DNA of 64,000 nucleotides from positions 62,001 through 126,000 of the forward strand of contig JAMOUQ010000017.1 in NCBI GenBank assembly GCA_027068085.1, written 5' to 3'. This stretch comes from Desulfobacteraceae bacterium (GTDB taxonomy: Bacteria > Desulfobacterota > Desulfobacteria > Desulfobacterales > Desulfosarcinaceae). Positions 53,448 through 61,567 of the stretch are shown here, one piece after another (position 1 is the first letter of the stretch; every line of letters starts with the position of its first letter). The translations under genes were made by a program, and so were the position numbers. The notes beneath the pieces were generated by a model. That model did not search any database. It was given only the letters and a program-made list of their open reading frames with translations, and had not been told where the DNA came from.

Positions 53448-53675
53448 ATGCGCTTAAGTGAATTGCGGGAAGGCCAATCGGCCCTGGTCGAGCGGATCGG
53501 AGGCAATGGAGCCCTGCGGAGAAGAATTCTTGAAATGGGAATTGTCAAAGGCGCCCGGATCAAGGTCGAAAAGTACGCTCCTTTGCGCGATCCGCTGGAG
53601 CTGGTTGTCAAGGGTTCCCATGTTTCACTGCGGGTCGAGGAAGCGGCCCAGATAATTGTTGACCCCCTTGGCTAG
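53448..53675 (+). CDS. feoA: Ferrous iron transport protein FeoA
   Basis: A 75-residue SH3-fold protein (MRLSELREGQSALVERIGGN, LRRRILEMGIVKGARIKVEKYAPLRDPLELVVKG, LRVEEAAQIIV), matching the FeoA domain. It assists FeoB in ferrous iron uptake at the inner membrane. ATG 53448 is preferred over GTG 53439 because conserved residues begin there. feoB starts 3 bp after the stop. Confidence 0.93.
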   Translation: MRLSELREGQSALVERIGGNGALRRRILEMGIVKGARIKVEKYAPLRDPLELVVKGSHVSLRVEEAAQIIVDPLG

Positions 53676-53678
53676 AGC

Positions 53679-55838
53679 ATGCCCATGTCTGACAAGCGCC
53701 TGACCATTGCCCTGGCCGGTAATCCCAACTCCGGCAAGACCACGATTTTCAATGCCATTACCGGCACCCGCCAGAAAGTCGGTAATTGGCCCGGCGTCAC
53801 CGTGGAAAAAAAAGAAGGCTTGGTCGATAAGTTCGGGCACCGGCTAAAGATAGTCGATCTGCCCGGAACTTACAGTCTCACCCCGTTTTCCATCGAAGAG
53901 ATAGTCGCCCGGGACTTTATCCTCAACGAGCGGCCCGATGTGGTCATAGACATAATAGATTCATCCAATCTCGAAAGAAGCCTTTACCTTGCCGTTCAGC
54001 TGCGGGAACTCGGATGCAAGGTGGTTTTCGCCCTGAACATGGCTGATCAGGCAAGGGCCCGGGGAATCAAGATCGATGGCGAAAAGCTCAGTCAGCTGCT
54101 GGGGGTGCCGGTTGTCTTCACCGTGGGCAACAAGGGCCAGGGAATCGACGAGCTGCTTGAAAAGGCCGTTGAGCTCGCCGTTTCGGATAAAGCCCCCGAG
54201 CACCGCCGCAACGTGAAGTACAACAGCGAGATCGAAAAAGCCATCGAAGCATTGGAAAAAGCCCTTGCACCGAAATGCGGCCAAAAGGAAAATGTTCCCC
54301 TGCGCTGGACGGCCATCAAGCTGATAGAGGACGACCGGGTGGCCAAGGAGCGGCTGCGCGCTGTTTTGGGCAAAGACGCCGAGCCGATACTGGAAGAGGC
54401 CCGCCGCCAGCGTGACTATATTGCCGGCCGGTACAACGAGGATCCCGAGATTCTGACCACTGACGATCGCTTCGGTTTCATCTCCGGCATAATAAAGGAG
54501 ATCGTGACCACTTCCAGCCGCCAGCGGGTGGATATGTCCCGCAACATCGACCTGGTGTTGACCAACCGTTTCCTGGGGCTGCCCATCTTTTTCTTTTTCA
54601 TATGGGCCATGTTTCAGCTCACCTTCAGCCTGGGCGAATACCCCATGGGCTGGCTGGAAACACTGGTCGAAGGGCTGGCCGGACTTGGCGCCCGCATTTT
54701 ACCCGAGGGTCTGTTAAAAGACCTGGTGGTGGACGGAGTGATTGCCGGGGTAGGGGCGGTGATCGTGTTTTTGCCCAATATCCTGATCCTGTTTTTCTGT
54801 ATCGCTCTTTTTGAAGATACCGGCTACATGGCCCGGGCCGCTTTCTTGATGGACAAGATCATGCATATGATCGGCCTGCACGGCAAGTCGTTTATTCCCA
54901 TGCTGATGGGGTTCGGCTGCAACGTTCCGGCCATCATGGCCACAAGAACCCTGGAGAGCCGGACCGACCGGATCCTGACCATCCTGATAACACCTTTCAT
55001 GTCCTGCTCTGCCAAGCTGCCGGTTTATATCGTTCTGGCCGGCGCGTTTTTCGGTGCCAGGGCGGGCAGCGTTATTTTCGGCATCTACATGGCCGGGATA
55101 ATCCTTTCGGTGATTTCCGGCCGGCTGTTCCGGTCAACCCTTTTCAGGGGCGCCGATGCGCCTTTTGTCATGGAGCTTCCCCCGTACAGGGTACCCATGC
55201 TCAAGAGCCTTGTGATCCACATGTGGGACCGCGGCAAGGTTTTCCTGCGCAAGATGGGCGGTATAATCATGATCGGTTCGATAATAATCTGGGCCCTGTC
55301 AAATTTCCCCCGCGATCCGGCCCTGCAGCAGGAATACGAAGCCCGGCGGGCCGCGCTTGCGGCTGCCTCCGGCCAGGAGGTTTCCCCCCGGGACATGGAG
55401 ACTGAACTGGACCGGTTGCGGAGGCAGTATGAAGCCCGGCGGACGGCCCATTCTTTCATCGGCAGGATAGGCAGGGCCGTGGCTCCGGTTTTTGAGCCCA
55501 TCGGGGTGGATTGGCGCGGGGGAGTAGCCCTGCTTTCCGGTTTCGTGGCCAAGGAGATCGTGGTCAGCACCCTGGGTGTGCTGCATGCCGTGGGGGATGA
55601 ACACAGCCGGGAGGCCCTTCAGCGGTCGCTGCGGCGATCAGGTATGTCGGCTGCCGGCGCCCTGGCCATGATGGTGTTCGTTTTGCTCTATTTGCCGTGC
55701 CTGGCAACGGTTATCGCCATCCGGCGAGAGACAGGTTCCACCGGCTGGATGGTTTTCAGCATCTGCTACAATACGGCCATTGCCTGGATCGCCGCCTTTG
55801 TCGTTTATCAGGCCGGCAAGGTCTGTGGCCTGGGCTGA
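53679..55838 (+). CDS. feoB: Ferrous iron transporter FeoB
   Basis: A 719-residue inner-membrane Fe(II) transporter. The N-terminal G domain has G1 GNPNSGKTT, VEKKEG, DLPGTYSL and ALNMADQA. A helical domain precedes about eight to nine membrane segments with the gate motifs MLMGFGCNVPAIMATRTLE and LITPFMSCSAKLPVYI, followed by GFVAKEIVVSTLGVL. A charged helical insert (about 545-600, EYEARRAALAAASGQE...) lies between late membrane segments. ATG 53679 or ATG 53685 may be used. Its 3' end faces the orphan cobalamin riboswitch RNA. Confidence 0.96.
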   Translation: MPMSDKRLTIALAGNPNSGKTTIFNAITGTRQKVGNWPGVTVEKKEGLVDKFGHRLKIVDLPGTYSLTPFSIEEIVARDFILNERPDVVIDIIDSSNLERSLYLAVQLRELGCKVVFALNMADQARARGIKIDGEKLSQLLGVPVVFTVGNKGQGIDELLEKAVELAVSDKAPEHRRNVKYNSEIEKAIEALEKALAPKCGQKENVPLRWTAIKLIEDDRVAKERLRAVLGKDAEPILEEARRQRDYIAGRYNEDPEILTTDDRFGFISGIIKEIVTTSSRQRVDMSRNIDLVLTNRFLGLPIFFFFIWAMFQLTFSLGEYPMGWLETLVEGLAGLGARILPEGLLKDLVVDGVIAGVGAVIVFLPNILILFFCIALFEDTGYMARAAFLMDKIMHMIGLHGKSFIPMLMGFGCNVPAIMATRTLESRTDRILTILITPFMSCSAKLPVYIVLAGAFFGARAGSVIFGIYMAGIILSVISGRLFRSTLFRGADAPFVMELPPYRVPMLKSLVIHMWDRGKVFLRKMGGIIMIGSIIIWALSNFPRDPALQQEYEARRAALAAASGQEVSPRDMETELDRLRRQYEARRTAHSFIGRIGRAVAPVFEPIGVDWRGGVALLSGFVAKEIVVSTLGVLHAVGDEHSREALQRSLRRSGMSAAGALAMMVFVLLYLPCLATVIAIRRETGSTGWMVFSICYNTAIAWIAAFVVYQAGKVCGLG

Positions 55839-55864
55839 CCATTGTCTGAGATTGTCCGGGAAAC

Positions 55865-55938
55865 GGGAGAGGGGTTTCCGCATCCCGGAGACTTAGGCAT
55901 GCGGAAACCTTGCTCCTGCCTAAAAGCTAACCTCTCCC
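55865..55938. repeat. Nested inverted repeats after feoB
   Basis: GGTTTCCGCAT (55873-55883) pairs with ATGCGGAAACC (55899-55909). GGGAGAGG (55865-55872) pairs with CCTCTCCC (55931-55938) as an outer stem. An alternative stem TTAGGCA (55893-55899) with TGCCTAA (55917-55923) would break the inner one. There is no T run. This may end or stabilise feoB mRNA, or form the 3' part of the opposing RNA. Confidence 0.6.
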
Positions 55939-55950
55939 TTGCCCCAGAAA

Positions 55951-55978
55951 GGGCCGCCCGCCGGTATTCGGGCGGCCC
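55951..55978. terminator. GC-rich stem-loop between feoB and the riboswitch RNA
   Basis: A perfect 10-bp stem pairs GGGCCGCCCG (55951-55960) with CGGGCGGCCC (55969-55978) around an 8-nt loop. On the minus strand it is followed by TTTCT, and on the plus strand by AAGCAAAAAAG. It is probably part of a convergent terminator cluster. Confidence 0.5.
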
Positions 55979-55982
55979 AAGC

Positions 55983-56017
55983 AAAAAAGCCCTTTGAGCA
56001 GAATTGCTCAAAGGGCT
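55983..56017 (-). terminator. Intrinsic terminator of the cobalamin riboswitch transcript
   Basis: AGCCCTTTGAGCA (55988-56000) and TGCTCAAAGGGCT (56005-56017) form a perfect 13-bp stem with a 4-nt loop. The six A on its left (55983-55988) are a U tract on the minus strand, so it terminates leftward transcription. It lies about 75 nt beyond the riboswitch aptamer. Confidence 0.88.
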
Positions 56018-56092
56018 GCACCCAGCTTGCTTGACCCTCTGTTTTGATCAGCCTGCCGGCCGTCTTCCCGCGACCGTCAAAGCCGTCCGTTG

Positions 56093-56249
56093 CAAGGCAG
56101 GTATTCTGACTTCCGGATCACCCTACTTCCTGCGCCTTCCCATCGCGCTCCGGCGCGACAGTGGTTATATGCAGGTTTCGTCCCCGATCACAGCGGCGGG
56201 ACCGTTCCCGATTTTCACGGGATTCCCTATTAAGCCTTACGGCACCTTG
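56093..56249 (-). promoter_or_regulatory. Cobalamin (B12) riboswitch without a downstream gene
   Basis: Read on the minus strand, all conserved elements occur in order: GGTGCC (56246-56241), TTAATAGGGAA (56233-56223), CCGCCGCTGTGA (56199-56188), ACCACTG (56165-56159), GGGAAGGCGC (56141-56132) and the B12 box AGTCAGAATACCTGCC (56111-56096). CAAGG (56249-56245) and CCTTG (56097-56093) can close the P1 stem. The aptamer is therefore complete. Adenosyl- or methylcobalamin binding normally represses transport or synthesis genes downstream. Here a terminator follows and then the 3' end of feoB on the other strand, with no reading frame that could be the target. Confidence 0.95.
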
Positions 56250-56255
56250 AAGGGC

Positions 56256-56284
56256 ACCATAATCGATGGCATACCAAATGTCAA
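56256..56284 (-). promoter_or_regulatory. Consensus sigma70 promoter for the riboswitch RNA
   Basis: On the minus strand TTGACA (56284-56279), a 17-bp spacer and TATGGT (56261-56256). The predicted start, near 56249, coincides with the first riboswitch bases. It lies just after the stop of the upstream histidine kinase, so the riboswitch has its own promoter. Confidence 0.82.
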
Positions 56285-56310
56285 GAAGTTGAAGTCGCCC
56301 GGCCATGGTT

Positions 56311-59043
56311 TCAGTTGCGGGCGGCGGTTTTCATCGCTTCCAGGGCCCTTCTGATGGCTATGGCCAGATTGTACCTGTCGATCGGCTTGTTGAGAATGTC
56401 GATCGGAGCAAGGTCTTCATCATGCCGGATCATGTCGTTGTAGTTGAAGCCGGTGCATATTATTATCGGCATCTCCGGCCGTTTCCGGCGTATCTTACGG
56501 GCAAGTTCCAGTCCGGTCATGCGGGGCATGGTAAGATCGGTGATCACCAGGTTGAACCCCCGGGGGTTTTGCCTGAATGCTTTCCAGGCCTCCAGGCCGT
56601 TTTTGCATGTCTGCACGGTATATCCCAGCTTTCCAAGGGTGTTGGCAACCATTGTCCGCAGTGGTTTTTCGTCATCGACGAAAAGGATGTGTCCGCTGCC
56701 GGAGGGCAATCCGTCTTCCCGGCATTTCTTCCGGGTTCCGGAAACGAGAATTGCCGGCAGATAGATCCTGAAAGTTGATCCCCGGCCGGGTTTCGATTTG
56801 ACGTCGATCAGTCCTCCATGGCTTTTTACTATGCCGTGGACAACGGCAAGTCCCATCCCGGTGCCCTTGCCCGCTTCCCTGGTGGTGAAAAATGGCTCGA
56901 AGATGCGCCGCAGAACTTTCTCCGACATGCCGCGGCCATTGTCGCTCACCGTAATCACAACATAGCGTCCGGCGGGCAGAATTCCGTGGCTCGACACCCG
57001 GCTGCGGGTCAGGGTGACGTTGCCGGCGGCAATTTTTAACGATCCCGCACCGCCTTCCATCGCATGGGCCGCATTGGTGCAGAGATTGAGAAGCACCTGG
57101 TGAATCTGGGAGGAATTGGCCGAGACCGTATCCAGTGGCTCATCGATAACCGTTGCGATGTTTATGGTGGCCGGCAGGCTGGCCCGGACCAGTCTGACCG
57201 CTTCCTTGATCAGGGGCACCAGGTTGACGGGCTTCTTCTCGGCCCTGGACTGGCGGCTGAAGTCCAGGATCTGGGCGATCAGATCCTTGGCCCGCCTGCC
57301 TCCTGCCAGCACTTCCCGCAGGTTGGCTTCCTGGTCTGATCCCGGCGGCGCATCATCCAGTGCCAGCTCGGTAAATCCCAGCATTCCGTAAAGGATATTG
57401 TTGAAGTCGTGCGCGATACCGCCGGCAAGCGTTCCCAGGGCCTGGAGGTGCTGGGCCTGGGCCAGGCGGAGTTTGGCCTGCCGCTTTGCAGCCTCGGCCG
57501 CCTTGATGCTGCTTATGTCGATGAAGCTTACGGCTATGTGTTCCCGGCCCTTGAGAGTGAAAAGGCGTTCGTTTTTAAGTACCGGAATCTCGGTGTCGTT
57601 GGCGGCCCTTAAAATGGCTTCCCGGCGTTCCGGAGTGTGACAGCCCGAAGGCTGGCAGTCAGCGGCGATGTACTTTGAAAATTTCCGCCCCACCAGGTCC
57701 TCGACCGGCAGACCGATCAGCCTTGCTGCTGCCGGATTGACATTTGTAATTCTGCCGTCGGAAGCATTGAGAATTACGATTCCGGCCGGAGCAGATTCAA
57801 ATATGCTTTGGAATTGTTTTTGGCTTTCTTTGAGGGCCTTGCTTGTTTTCCAACTTTCGGTGATATCCCTGCCTGATCCGAAGACAAGCGGCCGGTCGTT
57901 TTCATCCAGGCCGATCTGGCTCCGGTATTCCACGAGCCGCCTTTTGCCGTCCCTGGTCATCAGGGTCAGCAGCCCCCGGGCGCTGCCTTTGTGTTGCAGC
58001 TCGTTCAGGTAGGCCCGTAATTCGGGATGAAATTTGGGGGCTATGAATTCGTCCAGCCGCAGTCCGCCGCCGTCTTCCGGGCCGTATCCGAGCTTGTCAC
58101 GGAACTGCCGGTTGGCTTCCAGGAGCAGGCCTTCGAGGTTGTGGACGCAGATGTAATCTGTAACATTGTCCACAATTTGCCGGTAGCGCTCCTTGCTTTT
58201 TAGCAGGGCTTTTGCGGTTTTTTTCTGTTTGCTTATCTGTTCCTGCAGGGATGCATTCAGTTTTGCCAGGGCCTTCGTGCGCTGTTTTACGCGCTGCTCG
58301 AGGAATTTGTTGGCGGCCGCCAGCTGGTCGCTCTTGAGACTCAGATGGTGAAGCAGAAAATATTCGCGACGGGTGTAATACTCGATGGCGTAACTTGCCA
58401 TCATACCCATCAGGGCCGTTCCGGCGAGGAAGAACAGGTTGGCAAGCAGCACGGAGGGTCTTGAGCCTATGAGCCATATATCCACGGCCGCATAAAGAAC
58501 CACCAGGGCCCAGACTACTACGGCCGCCCAGATGAAACGAATCCTGAGCAACGTGCAGGCATAGAACACCACCTGGACGAAGCCTGCCAGGTATGCGAAA
58601 CGCAGGTTTTCGGGAGCGGCCACGATCATGGCTATCATGGCGGCTCCCACCACGAATATGCCCCCCGAGAGGATAATCTTCATCCAGCGCTGAAACCAGT
58701 CCCTGAAAGATGAAATGAAGATCGCCGTGCAGACAGGGATCATTATCCCGAAACGGGCGACCCAGATCACCGGATCTGCTGCTGCTCCGGACCAATAGTC
58801 GTAGATTCCGTAGACAGTGCAAAGAACGATGGCCGCCAAGACAGCCAGGCGTACCTGCTGAATGCTGTTGCGAAAGTAAAATTCGCAAAACGGCTTTTCC
58901 AGTTGGCGGTGCTTCCCCTTGAATGAAAGCGTCCAGAGATTGAAATGCATTCCGGGGCTGCGGCTGTCTGCGAGACGGCCGTTTTTTCCTCTGCAGTTTC
59001 CGCTGCCGTTGCTGTTGCTGAATAAGGCCATCGCCGATAACAT
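56311..59043 (-). CDS. Membrane hybrid histidine kinase with PAS domains and REC
   Basis: A 910-residue protein. After about 60 residues there are six or seven membrane segments (IQQVRLAVLAAIVLCTVYGI to LANLFFLAGTALMGMMASYA, about 63-240), a coiled coil and two PAS domains (about 290-400 and 415-525). Next come HisKA with His545 in GGIAHDFNNILYG, HATPase with GTGMGLAVVHGIVKSHGG and a C-terminal REC with acceptor Asp836 (VITDLTMPRMTG). The HDFNN box is typical of one large kinase group. ATG 59043 or, with better spacing to AGGA, ATG 59031 may start translation. No separate regulator is adjacent. Confidence 0.92.
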   Translation of the reverse strand: MLSAMALFSNSNGSGNCRGKNGRLADSRSPGMHFNLWTLSFKGKHRQLEKPFCEFYFRNSIQQVRLAVLAAIVLCTVYGIYDYWSGAAADPVIWVARFGIMIPVCTAIFISSFRDWFQRWMKIILSGGIFVVGAAMIAMIVAAPENLRFAYLAGFVQVVFYACTLLRIRFIWAAVVVWALVVLYAAVDIWLIGSRPSVLLANLFFLAGTALMGMMASYAIEYYTRREYFLLHHLSLKSDQLAAANKFLEQRVKQRTKALAKLNASLQEQISKQKKTAKALLKSKERYRQIVDNVTDYICVHNLEGLLLEANRQFRDKLGYGPEDGGGLRLDEFIAPKFHPELRAYLNELQHKGSARGLLTLMTRDGKRRLVEYRSQIGLDENDRPLVFGSGRDITESWKTSKALKESQKQFQSIFESAPAGIVILNASDGRITNVNPAAARLIGLPVEDLVGRKFSKYIAADCQPSGCHTPERREAILRAANDTEIPVLKNERLFTLKGREHIAVSFIDISSIKAAEAAKRQAKLRLAQAQHLQALGTLAGGIAHDFNNILYGMLGFTELALDDAPPGSDQEANLREVLAGGRRAKDLIAQILDFSRQSRAEKKPVNLVPLIKEAVRLVRASLPATINIATVIDEPLDTVSANSSQIHQVLLNLCTNAAHAMEGGAGSLKIAAGNVTLTRSRVSSHGILPAGRYVVITVSDNGRGMSEKVLRRIFEPFFTTREAGKGTGMGLAVVHGIVKSHGGLIDVKSKPGRGSTFRIYLPAILVSGTRKKCREDGLPSGSGHILFVDDEKPLRTMVANTLGKLGYTVQTCKNGLEAWKAFRQNPRGFNLVITDLTMPRMTGLELARKIRRKRPEMPIIICTGFNYNDMIRHDEDLAPIDILNKPIDRYNLAIAIRRALEAMKTAARN

Positions 59044-59070
59044 CCTGACAACTCGACTTTATCGTTTTTT

Positions 59071-59097
59071 TAAGAAACCGCATGTTTTGCATGCGGT
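59071..59097 (-). terminator. Stem-loop ending the DUF444-spoVR-prkA operon
   Basis: ACCGCATG (59077-59084) pairs with CATGCGGT (59090-59097) around a 5-nt loop. On the minus strand it is followed by TTCTT and a run of A. It lies about 95 bp after the prkA stop and just before the kinase gene. Confidence 0.6.
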
Positions 59098-59190
59098 GGG
59101 ACCTGAACCATCAGAATCCTGCCCGGTTTTTGTCCGAACTGTTCCCGCCGGCCGGCACCGATGCAATCGGCCGCCTTTGGAGAAGGCGGT

Positions 59191-61485
59191 TTACTCCTTG
59201 AATTTTCTTGCCAGATCATTGTCGATGACATAGATGCAGACCGCCTTGGCTCCCTGAGGGGTATATCCGAATTTGGCGGTCAGGTTCTCCATCAGATAGG
59301 TTACATCATCCCTTATCTTTTCGTCATAGGTTTTGAAATCTTCTTCTCCGTAGTCCTTGATTGCCCGGCGGAAATTCTCGTTTTCCAGGAAGGGATCGAG
59401 GACGGCTTTCTTGATGTGATGGATATAGCGGTCGCGCAGGTCGCGGAACAGGGCCGTTTCGGTCATTCGCTTGCCCTCTATGCCGATTTCCTGGGTCAGG
59501 GTGTGTGAAGTATAGGTGCGCTGGATGTCTTTTCTGAAGTTTGCGCGTTCAGACCTGTCTGATTTACTGCCCAGGATTCTGTTTTCACAGGCCACCAGAA
59601 AATCCTCGGTGACATGGATCTTGTCGCCGGTGAAAGGGCATTTTTCGACTTCACCGGGTTCGAAGTTGACGGCGAAGACGTAGTTCTGGATGTCGCGTGC
59701 GATCTGGGATTCATTGTAGTAATATAAGGCCTCTTTTACTTCCTGAAGCACGGAATAGTCATACATGTGCTGCAGGGATTCAAGAAAGCCTTCCGGTATG
59801 GTCGCTTTCAACGCCTTTTTAGACTTGAAATATTTGATCAGTTTCACCATGTCTATCAGGCCGTTGCTCTTGGCGTAAGTCGAGTAGAACTCGTTGAATA
59901 TCTGGATGGAGTCCCTGCCGGATATTCCGTGCTTGCCTTCATCTTCGGATTCACCGATGATTCTTCTCCTGCGTTTGGCCGTCAGCCTCTTGCGGTCCTG
60001 TTCGGTAAGCCAGGGAGGGATGTGGCCGGTGTAGATCTCCATCTTGAGCAGTTGAAGATTGCGGTCACAGTACAGCTTGTATTTGTCCGGGTCTCCGATC
60101 CATTCCAGAAGCGCCTCCGAGCGCAGGCTCAGGCGCGAGGAAACGATCACCCGGGCGAAGTTGTGCAGCACCCGCGGCAGGAAGGCGTCGTCTATGTGTT
60201 TGCCGAAGATGTTGCGGTAGATTTCGACCTCGGTGTTGAGGTCCAGAACGTATGAGATGTTGATATAGTTGATCCGGTCTGAAAAAGACTGGATGTTCTG
60301 GATGTTCTTTTTGTCTTCGGGATTCATCAGCGCGAAAAAGAGCGAGTTTACGTTTTCCTCTATGTCTTCCACCTTGTGGACGCCTTCGCTGACGATGTTG
60401 TGCAGTTCTATCAGACGTTCGATATTGTGGGATTTTATATCCATCAGGGCGTAGATGCCGTTGTTGGTCTTGGCGTATCTGGAAAATATGTAGCGGACCT
60501 GGTTGCTGTCCCCGAATATCTTGTCCAGGCGTTTCTGGAGCATCTGGTTTGTCAGGGCGACCTGTTTCATGGGCCTGTCGCCGGGATTGAAGACGCTGAC
60601 GCCTGCTCCCAGGCGGCGGTTGAACTGGTAAGGGCGGGCGTAGATCATCTCGAAAACCTTGAGAGGGTCTTTCAGGCGGCAGAGCAGGCTTTCAAACATG
60701 CAGCAGCATATGGTGCACGGCTCGTTCTGGAACAGCCATTGATATTCCTTGTCCGTGAAAAGCGAGTATTTGAAGGCGTCGTTTTTGAAAAGGTCGTCGA
60801 AGAACTCCCGGCGGTAATCCTTGGGAATCATCAGCAGGGGGTTGTCGTGGCTGGGGCAGGGCACTTCCAGGATGTTGCCGAAGCGGTTGGCCAGGGCCCT
60901 GGACTTTATCTTGGAGAATTGTTCGTGGTCCGGGTCTTTTTGCAGCTGGAGCAGCTTGTCGAGGATGGAAACGGTCCCGTCGTGCCGCGGTTCGGCAAAA
61001 AGGCTGGTGTCGATCCTCCAGACCGTCTCGTAGCAGCGGCCGGCTTCCGTGTTGGCGAATTGCTCGAATTTGAGCAGCAGGTTGTTGAGAAACGTGCTCT
61101 TGCCGCAGCCGTGAGGGCCGTCGAAGATATAGATCTTGTTCTGCTGGGCGCCCCGCCGCATGGCCTCTGCCTGTTTGACGAGGCGGTTGGCAAAGATCCG
61201 GTCTGCAAAAAAGGGATGATCGGTTCCTGCGACGGTGAGCCGGCTGAAATCGTAGTCGACGTATTTTATCGATTCCGGGTCGTCCGGATATTCATCCACC
61301 CCTTCGCCGACGTAGGTCTGGATCATGTCGTGAAACAGCTGGAAGACGTTGCGGATGACGGTCTCGGGGCTTTGGGACGTGATTTTCAGGAAATCTTTGA
61401 AGGCTATGGGCTCCAGTTGTCCAAGCACGGCCTTGCAGTCCTGCAGGCGTGCCATGGCTTTGGTTATGGGATCGATCTCCTGCAT
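59191..61485 (-). CDS. prkA: PrkA-type AAA+ serine protein kinase
   Basis: A 764-residue protein, longer than the 630-650 of E. coli YeaG/PrkA. Walker A GPHGCGKST (123-131) lies in the AAA_PrkA domain. FNPGDRP and the C-terminal PrkA-type helical region follow. Cysteines cluster at 257, 260, 261, 262 and 269 (PCTICCCMFESLLC), an unusual feature that may bind metal. PrkA is reported as a serine kinase and, in Bacillus, linked to ATP-dependent proteolysis; the role here is inferred. It is the last gene of a DUF444-spoVR-prkA unit on the minus strand. Confidence 0.88.
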   Translation of the reverse strand: MQEIDPITKAMARLQDCKAVLGQLEPIAFKDFLKITSQSPETVIRNVFQLFHDMIQTYVGEGVDEYPDDPESIKYVDYDFSRLTVAGTDHPFFADRIFANRLVKQAEAMRRGAQQNKIYIFDGPHGCGKSTFLNNLLLKFEQFANTEAGRCYETVWRIDTSLFAEPRHDGTVSILDKLLQLQKDPDHEQFSKIKSRALANRFGNILEVPCPSHDNPLLMIPKDYRREFFDDLFKNDAFKYSLFTDKEYQWLFQNEPCTICCCMFESLLCRLKDPLKVFEMIYARPYQFNRRLGAGVSVFNPGDRPMKQVALTNQMLQKRLDKIFGDSNQVRYIFSRYAKTNNGIYALMDIKSHNIERLIELHNIVSEGVHKVEDIEENVNSLFFALMNPEDKKNIQNIQSFSDRINYINISYVLDLNTEVEIYRNIFGKHIDDAFLPRVLHNFARVIVSSRLSLRSEALLEWIGDPDKYKLYCDRNLQLLKMEIYTGHIPPWLTEQDRKRLTAKRRRRIIGESEDEGKHGISGRDSIQIFNEFYSTYAKSNGLIDMVKLIKYFKSKKALKATIPEGFLESLQHMYDYSVLQEVKEALYYYNESQIARDIQNYVFAVNFEPGEVEKCPFTGDKIHVTEDFLVACENRILGSKSDRSERANFRKDIQRTYTSHTLTQEIGIEGKRMTETALFRDLRDRYIHHIKKAVLDPFLENENFRRAIKDYGEEDFKTYDEKIRDDVTYLMENLTAKFGYTPQGAKAVCIYVIDNDLARKFKE

Positions 61486-61567
61486 GATGCTGTCCTCGTT
61501 GGCAGTTTAAGAACCCGGATCTTGCCCGGCAAGGCCCGGTGTGGCGCAGCCTTCCGGACACAGCGTG

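Noticed and set aside
55808-56011. 67-codon minus-strand frame as target gene of the cobalamin riboswitch
   Set aside because: It begins inside the terminator hairpin and runs through three inverted repeats into feoB antisense sequence. There is no ribosome binding site and no protein-like composition.
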